From the NCBI GenBank assembly GCA_963812245.1, contig CAWEUK010000002.1, forward strand, positions 1,364,001 to 1,428,000: 64,000 nucleotides of DNA, read 5' to 3'. This stretch comes from Salsipaludibacter sp963812245 (GTDB lineage: Bacteria > Actinomycetota > Nitriliruptoria > Nitriliruptorales > Nitriliruptoraceae). Numbering within the stretch: the stretch's first letter is position 1; each line of letters begins with the position of its first letter. A model generated the notes under the pieces. It was not told the origin of the DNA, did not search any database, and was given only the letters and a program-made list of their open reading frames with translations. The translations under genes and the position numbers were made by a program. This document shows, piece by piece, positions 17,609 through 27,200 of this stretch.

Positions 17609-17727
17609 TGGGTCACAGGGCAGATGTTCGCTCATCGCACGAAACTGCCCACGACCACGTGGGTCGCGGACAGTCCGTGGTGGGTCGATCACGGCCACGC
17701 GGCCACGCGCGCCACGCGGCCGTCGGG

Positions 17728-19593
17728 TCAGAAGGCGGCTTCCGGCAGGTCCATGATGGCACCGTCCTCGGCCATGGCCTGCTCGCGACGGTGGCGCGCC
17801 TTGGGCAGCACGGTGCGCGCCCAGTAGCGGGTTGCCGCCACCTTGCCCGTGTAGAAGTCGGTGTCGCGGCCGGCATCGCCACTGTCGAGCGCATCCTGGG
17901 CGATCTCGCCCTGGCGCAGCAGCAACCACCCGATGGTCAGCTCGGCCAGCGATTCAAGGAACGCCACCGAGTGCAGGCCGGTCTTGTACAGCTCTTCGGC
18001 CTGGTCACTGTCAGCCATCGCGGTCATTGCCCACCCGAGCATGTGGCCGAGGTGGCCCTGCACGTCCTCGAGTGCCTGGCCCAGTGCCTTGCGCTCGTCG
18101 GCGAAGGCGTCGGTGCCGGAGTCGATGGCTGCCTGGACCTGGCCGGCGAACCACATCAGGGTCTGGGCGTTGTCGCGAGCGATCTTGCGGAACACGAGAT
18201 CCAGGGACTGGATCGCCGTGGTGCCCTCGTACAACGTGTCGATCTTGGCATCCCGGATGTACTGCTCGATGGGGTAGTCGCGCGTGAAGCCCGACCCGCC
18301 GAACACCTGCAGCGACTGGGCCAGCAGTTCGTAGGCCTTCTCGGAGCTGTACCCCTTCACCAGCGGCAGGAGCAGGTCCTCGCGCTGCTTGAACGCCGCA
18401 CGTTCCTCCGCCGTGGCTGCCACGATCGACTGGTCCTGGATGGACGCCGTGTACATCGCCAGGGCACGCAGGCCCTCGGCGTGCACCTTCTGGTCCATCA
18501 ACAGGCGACGGACGTCGGGATGGTTGATGATGGTGACCTTGGGTGCGGTCTTGTCGGCCATCTGGGTCAGGTCCTGGCCCTGCACCCGGATCTTGGCGTA
18601 GTCCAGCGCATTGAGGTAGCCCGTGGACAGGGTGGCCATCGCCTTGACACCGATGCTCATGCGGGCGTGCTCGATGATGCGGAACATCTGGGCGATGCCG
18701 TCCCCGTGGCCGTCCTTGTTGCCCAGCAGGTAGCCGACGGCCGGACGGTCGGCGTCGGCGCCGAAGGTCAGTTCACACGTGGCCGAGGCCTTGATCCCCA
18801 TCTTGTCCTCGAGGTTGGTGACCTTGACCCCGTTGCGGTCGCCGAGCGTGCCCTCGTCGTCCAGGACGTGGAGCTTCGGGACGATGAACAGTCGCAGCCC
18901 CTTGGTGCCGGGCTCGCCGTCCTCGGGGCGTGCCAGCACGAGGTGGACGGTGTTGGGGTTGGTCTGGGCGTCCGCGGACGTGATGAATCGCTTCACACCG
19001 GTGAGGTGCCACATCGAGCCCTGGCCCGAGCCGTCCTCTTCAGCGATCTTGACGGCCCTGGTGGTGGCGGCGCCGACGTCGGAGCCGGCATCGGGCTCGG
19101 TGAGCACCATGGTGGCGCCCCAGTGGCGGTCGACCATGTGGCGCCCGTAGCGCTCGAACTGCTCGGTGGTGCCCTCCTCGCGCATGATCTGGGCGAACAG
19201 TGGCCCCATGTGCCACAGCGTGGCAGCAGCGTGGCCACCGGCCATCAGTTCGTTGCTGGCCCACACCAGCGATGGCGGTGCCCCCATCCCGCCCATCTCG
19301 GTGGGCATGCCGAACAGGTGCCAGCCGTCGTCGTGGAAGGCCCGCAACGCCGTGTCCAGTTCATCGGGGATGGTCACGTTGCCATCCGCGTCCAGCGTCA
19401 GGGGCGTGCGGTCGGCGGCGACGAAGGAGTTCGACCAGGGCCCGTTGACGATGAAGTTGGCGAACTCGGACAGCATCGCCTGCGCGGTGTCCTGGTCGAC
19501 GGGGAACTCGTCGGTGCCCAGCCAGTCCTGCACCTTGAAGACCTCGTAGAGATTGAACTCGATGTCACGGAGGTTGGGCTTGTAGTGGCTCAT
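17728..19593 (-). CDS. acyl-CoA dehydrogenase, FadE5-like large form
   Basis: 621-residue flavoenzyme, longer than the usual 380-400 because of N- and C-terminal extensions seen in the FadE5/DmdC-type group. It introduces the alpha-beta double bond in acyl-CoA during beta-oxidation. Motifs are TEPDAGSDVGA (FAD contact), KRFITSADA, and DTLYEGTTAIQSLDL, whose Glu is the expected catalytic base. ATG 19593 has GGAGACC before it. It is divergent from the TetR gene at 19882, with operator-like symmetry between them, so repression by that TetR protein and relief by acyl-CoA is likely but inferred. Confidence 0.93.
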   Translation of the reverse strand: MSHYKPNLRDIEFNLYEVFKVQDWLGTDEFPVDQDTAQAMLSEFANFIVNGPWSNSFVAADRTPLTLDADGNVTIPDELDTALRAFHDDGWHLFGMPTEMGGMGAPPSLVWASNELMAGGHAAATLWHMGPLFAQIMREEGTTEQFERYGRHMVDRHWGATMVLTEPDAGSDVGAATTRAVKIAEEDGSGQGSMWHLTGVKRFITSADAQTNPNTVHLVLARPEDGEPGTKGLRLFIVPKLHVLDDEGTLGDRNGVKVTNLEDKMGIKASATCELTFGADADRPAVGYLLGNKDGHGDGIAQMFRIIEHARMSIGVKAMATLSTGYLNALDYAKIRVQGQDLTQMADKTAPKVTIINHPDVRRLLMDQKVHAEGLRALAMYTASIQDQSIVAATAEERAAFKQREDLLLPLVKGYSSEKAYELLAQSLQVFGGSGFTRDYPIEQYIRDAKIDTLYEGTTAIQSLDLVFRKIARDNAQTLMWFAGQVQAAIDSGTDAFADERKALGQALEDVQGHLGHMLGWAMTAMADSDQAEELYKTGLHSVAFLESLAELTIGWLLLRQGEIAQDALDSGDAGRDTDFYTGKVAATRYWARTVLPKARHRREQAMAEDGAIMDLPEAAF

Positions 19594-19659
19594 CGAAGGT
19601 CTCCTCGAGGTGGTCGACGTCGGTCACGACCCCCGTCGGGACGACGCCGCGCCGCTAAT

Positions 19660-19710
19660 ATGGAACGCTCACTCCATTTTGGGAGTAGCGAAAGTGTAGC
19701 ATCCACTCCA
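19660..19710. promoter_or_regulatory. operator-like palindrome between the fadE-type and TetR genes
   Basis: An imperfect palindrome spans 19666-19690: CGCT-C-ACTCC, six bases, then GGAGT-AGCG, with one bulged base. An overlapping ATGGA...TCCAT pair lies at 19660-19677, and the heptamer CACTCCA recurs at 19670-19676 and 19704-19710. It sits 70-120 bases upstream of the fadE-type start and about 190 bases before the TetR start, fitting an autoregulated TetR operator. Confidence 0.5.
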
Positions 19711-19795
19711 GAAGATGGCACGTGCCCGATGCAGCCCCGCCACTGGACGGGTCATCTGCACATCATCCCGGGGTCCAGGCTGCACGGGACCTGGC

Positions 19796-19860
19796 GCACG
19801 CTGCCCACAACAGGGGCACGCTGCTCACAACGGGGCACGTTGCCCGCGACACGGGGCACG
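19796..19860 (+). repeat. three imperfect 19-21-base direct repeats before the TetR gene
   Basis: The units start GCACG at 19796, 19816, 19835 and (partial) 19856. The first two differ at only two positions across GCACGCTGCCCACAACAGGG. They lie directly upstream of the TetR start. The long open frame covers them, so if translation began further upstream they would be coding; I consider them leader or regulatory DNA. Confidence 0.5.
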
Positions 19861-19881
19861 CCCCCACGACGACAGGCACCA

Positions 19882-20469
19882 GTGCAATGGCTCGCTATCG
19901 AGTGGGGCTTGCAGACACGTGAACGGATCCTCGCGGCGACGCTGGACGTCCTGTCCGAGGAGGGGTTGGACTCCACGACCCTCAAGTCCATCACCGATCG
20001 GGCCGGGGTGGGCGCAGGCTCCTTCTACAACCTCTTCGCATCCAAGGAGGAGGCCGTCTGGGAGATCCTGTCCAACGCCATCGCCGCGGTGGATCCGGAT
20101 CCGCAGGGCCTGGGCAGCGAAACGTCCGCCGACCTGGTCAATGCGTTCGTCCAGTTCGTCACGGGCGATGACGCAGTGCTGTCGCGCATCTACCTCCAAC
20201 TGGCGTCCACCGCCCTGACCGACGAGGACATCGCCGCCCGCATGCGCCGCGCCCAGCAGCGACGCGTGGATCGGTTCCATGCCGCACTCGGTCGCGAGCA
20301 TCCCGACATCGACGACCATGTCATCGCCATGCACGCCGAACTGCTGGTCGCCGCACTGACCGGCCTGACCGTCCGCCAGGGCTATGACGCCTCGTTCGAC
20401 TTCGCCACGCACGCCAGGTTGCTTGACACCGATCCGGCCACGACGGCCGCTGGACTGGCGTCCCCGTAG
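19882..20469 (+). CDS. TetR/AcrR-family transcriptional regulator
   Basis: 195-residue one-component repressor. The N-terminal HTH reads TRERILAATLDVLSEEGLDSTTLKSITDRAGVGAGSFYNLF in pieces typical of TetR: an I-x-A-A-x-x-x-L helix, then the T-L-x-x-I-T-x-x-A-G-V recognition region and F-Y-N-L-F-x-S-K-E. The C-terminal half is alpha-helical and should bind a ligand, perhaps an acyl-CoA given the divergent dehydrogenase. GTG 19882 is chosen; TTG 19909 (beginning QTRERI) is a credible later start. The frame is open far upstream but that part has no coding character. Confidence 0.88.
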   Translation: MQWLAIEWGLQTRERILAATLDVLSEEGLDSTTLKSITDRAGVGAGSFYNLFASKEEAVWEILSNAIAAVDPDPQGLGSETSADLVNAFVQFVTGDDAVLSRIYLQLASTALTDEDIAARMRRAQQRRVDRFHAALGREHPDIDDHVIAMHAELLVAALTGLTVRQGYDASFDFATHARLLDTDPATTAAGLASP

Positions 20470-20572
20470 ACTCTCCCACGTGCCGACGAGGTGAGCGGTC
20501 CTGCCGATGCGCAGGTCGACCATTTCGCCGGCCGGTCCCTGATCGCTCCACCAGCCAAGGCATTGCCCTCCC

Positions 20573-21920
20573 ATGAGTCCCGGTCTGGCACTGGCCGTCG
20601 TGGCGTTGCTCATCGCCGGCAATGCGCTGTTCGTCGCGGCCGAATTCGCGCTGGTGGGGTCTTCGCGTGGGGCCATCAACGAAGCGGCGAGCTTCCGGTC
20701 ACCGCGGTGCCCGGCTGGCCGCCGACCAGTTGTCGAACCTGTCGTTCATCCTGTCCGCCTGCCAGTTCGGCATCACCGCCACCTCGCTGCTGGTCGGCTT
20801 CCTGGCCGAGGACGCCATCGGCGAGGTCGTGGTCCGACCGGTGGTCGAGGTGTTCGGGCTGCCGGCCTCCACCGCCACCGCGGTGTCGATCGGGGTGGCG
20901 TTGTTGCTGTCCACCATGCTGCAGATGGTCATTGGTGAACTGGCGCCGAAGAACCTGGCCATCGCGCGGCCCGAGTCCACGGCCATCGCGACGAGTCGCC
21001 CGGTCAGGGTGTTCGCGATGGTCTTCGGCCCCGTGATCCGCCTGTTCGACGCGGCGGCGGCGTGGATCACGCGCAAGGTGTTTCGGGTCGAGGTCACCGA
21101 GGAACTGGGCGGTGGGCTGAGCATGGACGAACTGTCGCGCATCATCGATGCCTCCGGCGAAGGCGGGATGCTCAGTGACGGGCAGGCCACGATCCTGTCA
21201 CGGGCGGTGCGACTGCGCGACCGGCGCGTGGAGGACGTGATGCTGCCGCGACCCGACGTCACGTGGGTGCAGGCGGAGCAGGTGGTTGCCGAGTTGCGCA
21301 CCGTCGCCCGCGAATCCGGCCATTCCCGCTTTCCGGTCCGGGACGGGCAACGGGTGGTCGGCACGGTGCACGTCAAGGACCTGATGGCGGTGCCGGTCGA
21401 ACTGCACGACACCACGACCATGGCAGACATTGCCGCACCGAGCCTGATGGTGTCGGGCTCCGAGCCTGCCCGCGGTCTGTTGTCACGGTTCCGCGGCGAG
21501 TCGCGCACCTTCTCGGTGGTGGTCGACGAGTACGGCGACGTCATCGGCGTGGTCACCATGGAGGACGTGCTCGAACAACTCGTCGGCCAGATCGAGGACG
21601 AACACGATCCATCACGGGTGGCCGAGGCGCGCGTGCGTGCCGATGGCACGATCCTGGTGGCGGGCCGCATGCTGGTCGAACGGATGTCCGAAGCGGTCGG
21701 CATCCACCTGCCGCCGGGGGACTACGAGACCGTGGCGGGCTTCGTCATCGACCAGTTCGGTGGCATTCCGGCGGTGGGGGACCACACCGATTGGTTGCGT
21801 CACAGGTTCGAGGTCGTGGCGATGGATGGTGCCCGCATCGACGAAGTGGTCATCACGCCCAACCTCGTCGGCACCGATGGTGATCCTGCTGGTGATGACC
21901 ACACGGAGGCGGGCGAATGA
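20573..21920 (+). pseudogene. CNNM/CBS-domain (CorC/HlyC-type) membrane protein, frameshift near codon 40
   Basis: Translation from ATG 20573 gives a typical first helix (LALAVVALLIAGNALFVAAEFALV), then at about 20690 the frame changes by one base. From there the +1 frame continues without a stop to 21920 with the rest of DUF21/CNNM (QLSNLSFILSACQFGITATSLL, GELAPKNLA), two CBS motifs (VMLPRPDV; GVVTMEDVLEQLVG) and the C-terminal CorC_HlyC domain (GDYETVAGFV). Removing one base in GCGGCGAGC restores a family-like sequence. It is either a sequencing error or a recent inactivation; a full downstream domain set favours error. Transport of Mg or other cations is the family role. It overlaps the next gene by ATGA. 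Confidence 0.8.
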
Positions 21921-23299
21921 CCGCCGTGTTGGTGGCCACCGAGGCAGGCGCCCACGGCGGTGCAGTGAGCGTGCCTGCGCTGGTCTTCGGCATCCTGCTG
22001 CTGGCGATCAACGCGTTCTTCGTGGCCGCCGAGATCGCGCTGCTGGCAGCCCGCCGCGCCCGGATCGAGGAGCGTGCCGAGGAGGGCGATCCGCGGGCCG
22101 TGATCGCGGCCCGGATGCTGGGGGAACTCTCGATCACCTTCTCGGGCGCCCAGTTGGGCATCACGATGGCCTCACTGGGGTTGGGCTACGTGGCCGAACC
22201 GGCGGTTGCGACCGTGTTCGCCAACCTGCTGGGTCGCACCGCGCTGCCCGAGGCCGCCAGCAATGGCCTTGCATTCGCGATCGCGCTGGCCATCGTGGTC
22301 TTCCTGCACATGGTGGTCGGGGAGATGGCCCCCAAGAACCTGGCACTGGCCCGGGCCGAGGACGTGTCACTGCGCCTGGCCAGGCCGTTCCTGGCCTTCG
22401 TGTGGGTGCTGCGGCCACTGATCCTGTTCCTCAACTGGCTGGGCAACCTGCTGGTGCGGGCGGTGGGTGTGGAACCCGTCGACGAACACGAACTGGCCCA
22501 GACACCGGCCGAACTGGCCCTGGCACTGCGCGAGTCGGTCGACGAGGGCACCGTGACCGCGATGGAGGGTCGGGTGCTGTCGGCGGCCCTGGAACTGGCG
22601 TCGATCGATGCCGAGGCGGCCATGACCCCCCGCACCGACCTGGTGTTGGCGGCGGCGGATGCCGGGGCCGCCGAGGTGATCCGGCTGTCGGAACGCACCG
22701 GGTTCACGCGCTTCCCGGTGTTTCGTGGTGACCACGACGAGATCGTGGGGCTGGTGCACGTCAAGGACGTCCTCATCCGGGAACCGGACGACCTCGACGG
22801 TGTCGCGGTCGGTGACCTGATGCGCCCGGTCATGGTGGTCCCCGAGTCCCGCGACCTCGAGGCCCTGTTGGGAGACATGCGTGACAGGCGCGCCCATGCG
22901 ACCCTGGTCGTCGACGAGTACGGCGCGACGATCGGGATGGTCACCCTGGAAGACGTGTTGGAGGAACTGGTGGGCGAGATCTCCGATGAGTTCGACGCAG
23001 CCGAACACGTTCGCACCGTGGGGGACCGCCAGTGGACGGTCGACGGCCTGTTGCGTCGCGACGAACTGCGACGCCTGACCGGCCTCGAACTGCCCGAGGG
23101 TGAGACCGAGACCCTCAACGGCTGGTTGATGGAGGACCTCGGCCGGTTGGTGCGGCGCGGCGACGAGGTTCGCCACGACGGCTGGAACCTGCGGGTCATC
23201 GACCTCAATGGTCGCCGTGCCGGCACCGTCGCGATCACTGCGCCTGACGACGACCCTGCGGAGTCCGACGCCCAGGCGCGGGTGGTGGGCGACCAGTGA
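21917..23299 (+). CDS. CNNM/CBS-domain membrane protein (CorC/HlyC type), intact paralogue
   Basis: 460 residues: a DUF21/CNNM transmembrane domain (about 1-200, with GEMAPKNLALA), a CBS pair (AMTPRTDLV; GLVHVKDVLI; GMVTLEDVLEELVGEI), and a CorC_HlyC domain at the C-terminus (GETETLNGWLMEDLG). Members mediate Mg2+/Co2+ efflux or sensing. ATG 21917 overlaps the stop of the similar gene before it, so the two likely form a heteromeric pair. This tandem of two CNNM genes is common in actinobacteria. Confidence 0.92.
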   Translation: MTAVLVATEAGAHGGAVSVPALVFGILLLAINAFFVAAEIALLAARRARIEERAEEGDPRAVIAARMLGELSITFSGAQLGITMASLGLGYVAEPAVATVFANLLGRTALPEAASNGLAFAIALAIVVFLHMVVGEMAPKNLALARAEDVSLRLARPFLAFVWVLRPLILFLNWLGNLLVRAVGVEPVDEHELAQTPAELALALRESVDEGTVTAMEGRVLSAALELASIDAEAAMTPRTDLVLAAADAGAAEVIRLSERTGFTRFPVFRGDHDEIVGLVHVKDVLIREPDDLDGVAVGDLMRPVMVVPESRDLEALLGDMRDRRAHATLVVDEYGATIGMVTLEDVLEELVGEISDEFDAAEHVRTVGDRQWTVDGLLRRDELRRLTGLELPEGETETLNGWLMEDLGRLVRRGDEVRHDGWNLRVIDLNGRRAGTVAITAPDDDPAESDAQARVVGDQ

Positions 23300-23336
23300 C
23301 CACCCGGCCTGCCGGTCACGTGGCGAGGTGGCGTCG

Positions 23337-23921
23337 GTGACCTTCACCCGTGCGCAGCTGGAGTCGTACCGGGATGCCGAGGTCGACGACCTGGTGGGGG
23401 AGCACCCACGCCTGGTCATCGTGGGGATCAATCCCGGCCTGATGACGGCGGCCACCAACACCCACTTCGCCCATCCCTCCAACCGGTTCTACCCCGCCCT
23501 GTACCTGGCGGGGATCACGGATCGCGAACTGCCCCGCGACGGCATCGACGACGCCGCCCGTCGCCACCTGGTCGATCGCGGCATCGCCATCACCAACGTG
23601 GTGCGCCGGGCCACAGCGCGCGCGAGCGAACTGTCCACCGAGGAGTATCGGGCCGGCGCCAGTGAACTGGCCGAGCGGCTGGCCGACTGGCACCCCCGCG
23701 TGGTGGCCATCGCCGGCCTGACTGCCTACCGCTCCGCCTTCCGGCAACCCCGGGCGGTGGCCGGCGAACAGCCCGAGGCACTGGCGGGCGCGCGCCTGTG
23801 GGTCGTGCCCAACCCGAGCGGCCTCAATGCCCACGAGACGGTGGGGTCGTTGGCGCGCGCCTACCGGGCTCCCGCCGAAGCCGCCGGCGTGGAGTTGGAC
23901 CCCCCGCGATGGGACACCTGA
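23337..23921 (+). CDS. mismatch-specific uracil/thymine DNA glycosylase (Mug family)
   Basis: 194 residues. The catalytic motif GINPG is at residues about 27-31 and the second family motif NPSGLNAH is near residue 155. Mug enzymes remove uracil, ethenocytosine and, weakly, thymine from G mismatches. GTG 23337 has GAGG about 8 bases upstream; GTG 23328 is the alternative. It follows the CNNM gene by only 37 bases and may be co-transcribed with it, without a clear functional link. Confidence 0.9.
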   Translation: MTFTRAQLESYRDAEVDDLVGEHPRLVIVGINPGLMTAATNTHFAHPSNRFYPALYLAGITDRELPRDGIDDAARRHLVDRGIAITNVVRRATARASELSTEEYRAGASELAERLADWHPRVVAIAGLTAYRSAFRQPRAVAGEQPEALAGARLWVVPNPSGLNAHETVGSLARAYRAPAEAAGVELDPPRWDT

Positions 23922-24226
23922 CCGCGATGCGATCCGAGTTCGCCCCAAGGCGATGTCGGGATCCTCGATGTGGACGCGTCACGGCCCCGGGGCCCTGGCG
24001 GTGCAGGTGCGGCGAACAGACAGCCGTCGACACGGGGCGACCTTGGTGCGAGGGCGACCACACCGAATTGATCGGGCTCGGGCAGCAGCCTGCAGCCAGA
24101 TTGCTCCCCGGCGTGTGTATGGTGAATTGATGGCGCAGTGGTTGAGGGTGCGGGTACTGCGCGGACGGTTGCGGCGCGGGCGCCTCGTTGCGCGTGGCCG
24201 GCTTCCGGCAGGCGGGAGGTGCTGCG
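23922..24226. other. 305-base intergenic stretch before the SARP fusion gene
   Basis: I see no gene here. An extended -10-like element (TGTGTATGGT ending at 24123) has no convincing -35 at the right distance. The strong GGGAGGT at 24213-24219 belongs to the next gene. No long inverted repeat was found. Confidence 0.4.
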
Positions 24227-27200
24227 GTGGACGTCCAGATCCTGGGCACATTGCGGGTCGTGGGTGGCGAAGCCGAGCTCGCGCTGGGCGGTCCCCGTCA
24301 GCAACTCGTCCTGGCGGTGTTGATCCAGCGGGCCGGCACCACGGTTGCGACCTCGACCCTCGTCGACGGCGTGTGGGGTGACCGGGCGCCTTCGACTGCT
24401 CGCAAGACTGCCCAGGTCTACGTGTCACGGCTTCGCCAACAACTGGGTGCCGACCGGCTCCTGGGCCAACATGGCGGATACGGCCTGGTCCTTGCTGATG
24501 ACGAGGTCGACGCTCGACGGTTCGAGCACCTCGCCGAGCAGGGACGCGCCCTGCTTGCGTCCGATCCACGGGAAGCCCGACAGCTGCTGGACCAGGCGTT
24601 GGGGCTGTGGCGCGGCATGCCGTGGGGCGAGCTCGGCGAGGAGCCAGTGCTCCGACCGGACGTCGTGCGACTGTCGGAGCAACGACTGGCCACGCTCGAA
24701 GACCGGATCGAGGCAGACCTCGAGCTGGGACGGGCCCGGGCCATCGTGGGGGAACTGGAGGGATTGGTGGCCGGGCGGCCGCTGCGCGAGCGGCTGCGCG
24801 GTCACCTGATGCTGGCGCTGTACCAGTCCGGCCAGTCGGCGCGCGCGCTGGCGGTCTACGAGGAGGGGCGACGGGTACTGGGCAGCGAGCTGGGAGCTGA
24901 CCCCTCGCCGTTCCTGCAGGACCTGCATGGCCAGATCCTGCGCCTGGATCCTCGCCTGACACCAGCCGCACCGCTGGACCCCGTGCGCGCGACTGCCTCG
25001 CCCGCCAATCCGTATGTCGGTCTCGAGCCGTTTCGTCGCGAGGACGCAGGGCTGTTCCACGGTCGCGCAGAGTTGGTCCACGAGATCCTGGCCCGGCTGG
25101 TGGACCATCGCCTGGTCGCGGTCGTGGGCCCCAGCGGCAGCGGCAAGTCCAGCGTGGTCAGGGCCGGTGTGGTGCCCGCACTCCACACGGCGTCGTCGGA
25201 CTGGGGGGTGGCGACCCTGGTCCCGGGTGGTGATCCCTTCGCCGCCCTCATCAGGGCGCTCGCCCATCTGTCGCGCGCTGGGGAGACTGAACTGGCGCAA
25301 GTCATGAACGGTGACGTGCTCGACGTCATGCGGGTCGTGCTGGCAACTCGTCACGACGGCAGGCTGCTGCTGGTCTTGGACCAGTTCGAGGAACTGTTCC
25401 TCGTCGCTGGCAAGAGGGTTGGCGAGCGCTTCGTGCGTGGCCTTGTCGAGGCGGTGGATGATCCTGCCAGCGATGTGCGCGTGCTGGTGACCCTGCGGGC
25501 GGACTTCCTGCACCTCCCCCTGGCCGACCCCGTGCTCGGCGGACGAATCCGGGCCGGCCTGGTCACGGTGCCACCGCTGACAGCCGCCGGTGTGGAACAG
25601 GCCTGCACCCGGCCCGCGGCGACCGTCGGTGTCAGCGTGGAGCCCGAACTCGTGGCGGAACTGGTGGCAGCCGTCACGCACCAGCCGGGCGGGTTGCCGC
25701 TGTTCCAGTACGCGCTCACGCAGGTCTTCGACGAGCGCGCCGGCACCGTGCTCACCAAGGCAGCGCTGGACGGCATGGGCGGGATGCAGGGCATCCTGGC
25801 AAGGCGGGCCGAGGACGTCCACGACGGGCTCGACGCGCCCCAGCAGACACTGGCGCGACAGGTCTTCCTGCGCCTCGTCGTCCTGGGAGACGGCGCTGAT
25901 GACACCCGACGCCGCGTGCCACGCCGAGAGCTGGGGCATCTGCCCGCCGGTCGCCAGGCCGTCGACCTCGTCCTCGAACGGTTCGGTCGCGCACGATTGC
26001 TGACGCTCGACCGCGACGACGCCACCGGCGAGCCCACCGTCGAGGTCGCCCACGAAGCCCTGCTGCCGGCCTGGCCCCGCCTGCGCCGATGGATCGACCA
26101 GGCACGCGACGACCTGCGGCTGCACCGCGCCCTTTCGATGGCCGCAGCCGACTGGGAAGGAGCAGACCGGCACCCCGACTTCCTCCTCACCGGCTCGCGG
26201 CTGGCGCAGTACGACGGCTGGGAGCCGACCTCCCACGTCGTCACGACATCCGACGAAGACCGATTCATCAGTGTCAGCCGCACCCACCGCGACGACCTCG
26301 CAATACAGGAAGCGCAGCGCCAGGAACGGGTGCGTGCGCTCGAGCAGCGCAGCGTGCGACGCCTGCGAGGACTGGTGGGTGTGCTGGCGATCGCGCTGGT
26401 GATCGGCGCCGGGTTGACAGCGGCAGCACTTTCCCAACGTCACGAGGCACAAGAAAGGGAGGCGGCGGCGGTGCTGGCGACAGAGCGCGCCCGGGCACGT
26501 GAGCTGGCCGCAACCGCCGTGGCCACGCGATACCAGGATCCGGACCTGGCGCTCAACCTTGCCCAGCACGCGGTGTCCATCATCGCTGAGGCCGGCGAAA
26601 CGGTCCCGGTCGACGTGACCGCAGCCCTGCACTGGACGCTGCAGGCGGCCGGTGCGGCCTACCCCGTTCGGGACGCCCCCGTGGCCGTGCTCGAGAGCCC
26701 CGACGGGCCGCGTGGTGTCTTCGATGTCGGGCCACAAGTCCTCGTCGAGATGGCCACGGCCACGACCGCCCGTGAACTGCGCCCCGACGAGTGCAATGAG
26801 TACCTCGGCACCACGCGCTGTCCCGTCCTCAAACCCGCGGTGATGGCGGGCGCGAGGTGGGACGCGCTGCCTCGGCCAGATGATCCGTCCAGGCCGCTCG
26901 CCGGGACCACTGTCCGAGTGGTGTCCCAGGACGAAGACGAGTACCTGGCCGAACCTGGGATCAATGCCATGATGGCCGCGACGGGGATCAGTCTCGAGTA
27001 CGACTACGAATTCTCCTTCTGGGACGCCGCCCGCGAGTCGGGCTCGATCATCGAGCCCGGCATCGACCTCGGCAACCTGCCCCAGCCGGCTGCCGTGGCC
27101 GAACTCGGCGGCAAGGGGATGCTGATGGACCTCTCCGAGTGGTTCGACGTGCCCGACCTCCATCGCGACTTGTCCGAGTACCTGGTTTCCCTGGCGACGA

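Noticed and set aside
17107..20469. Open frame of 1120 codons on the plus strand
   Set aside because: Only the last 195 codons have TetR character. The rest is antisense to the acyl-CoA dehydrogenase and open because of GC-biased third positions.
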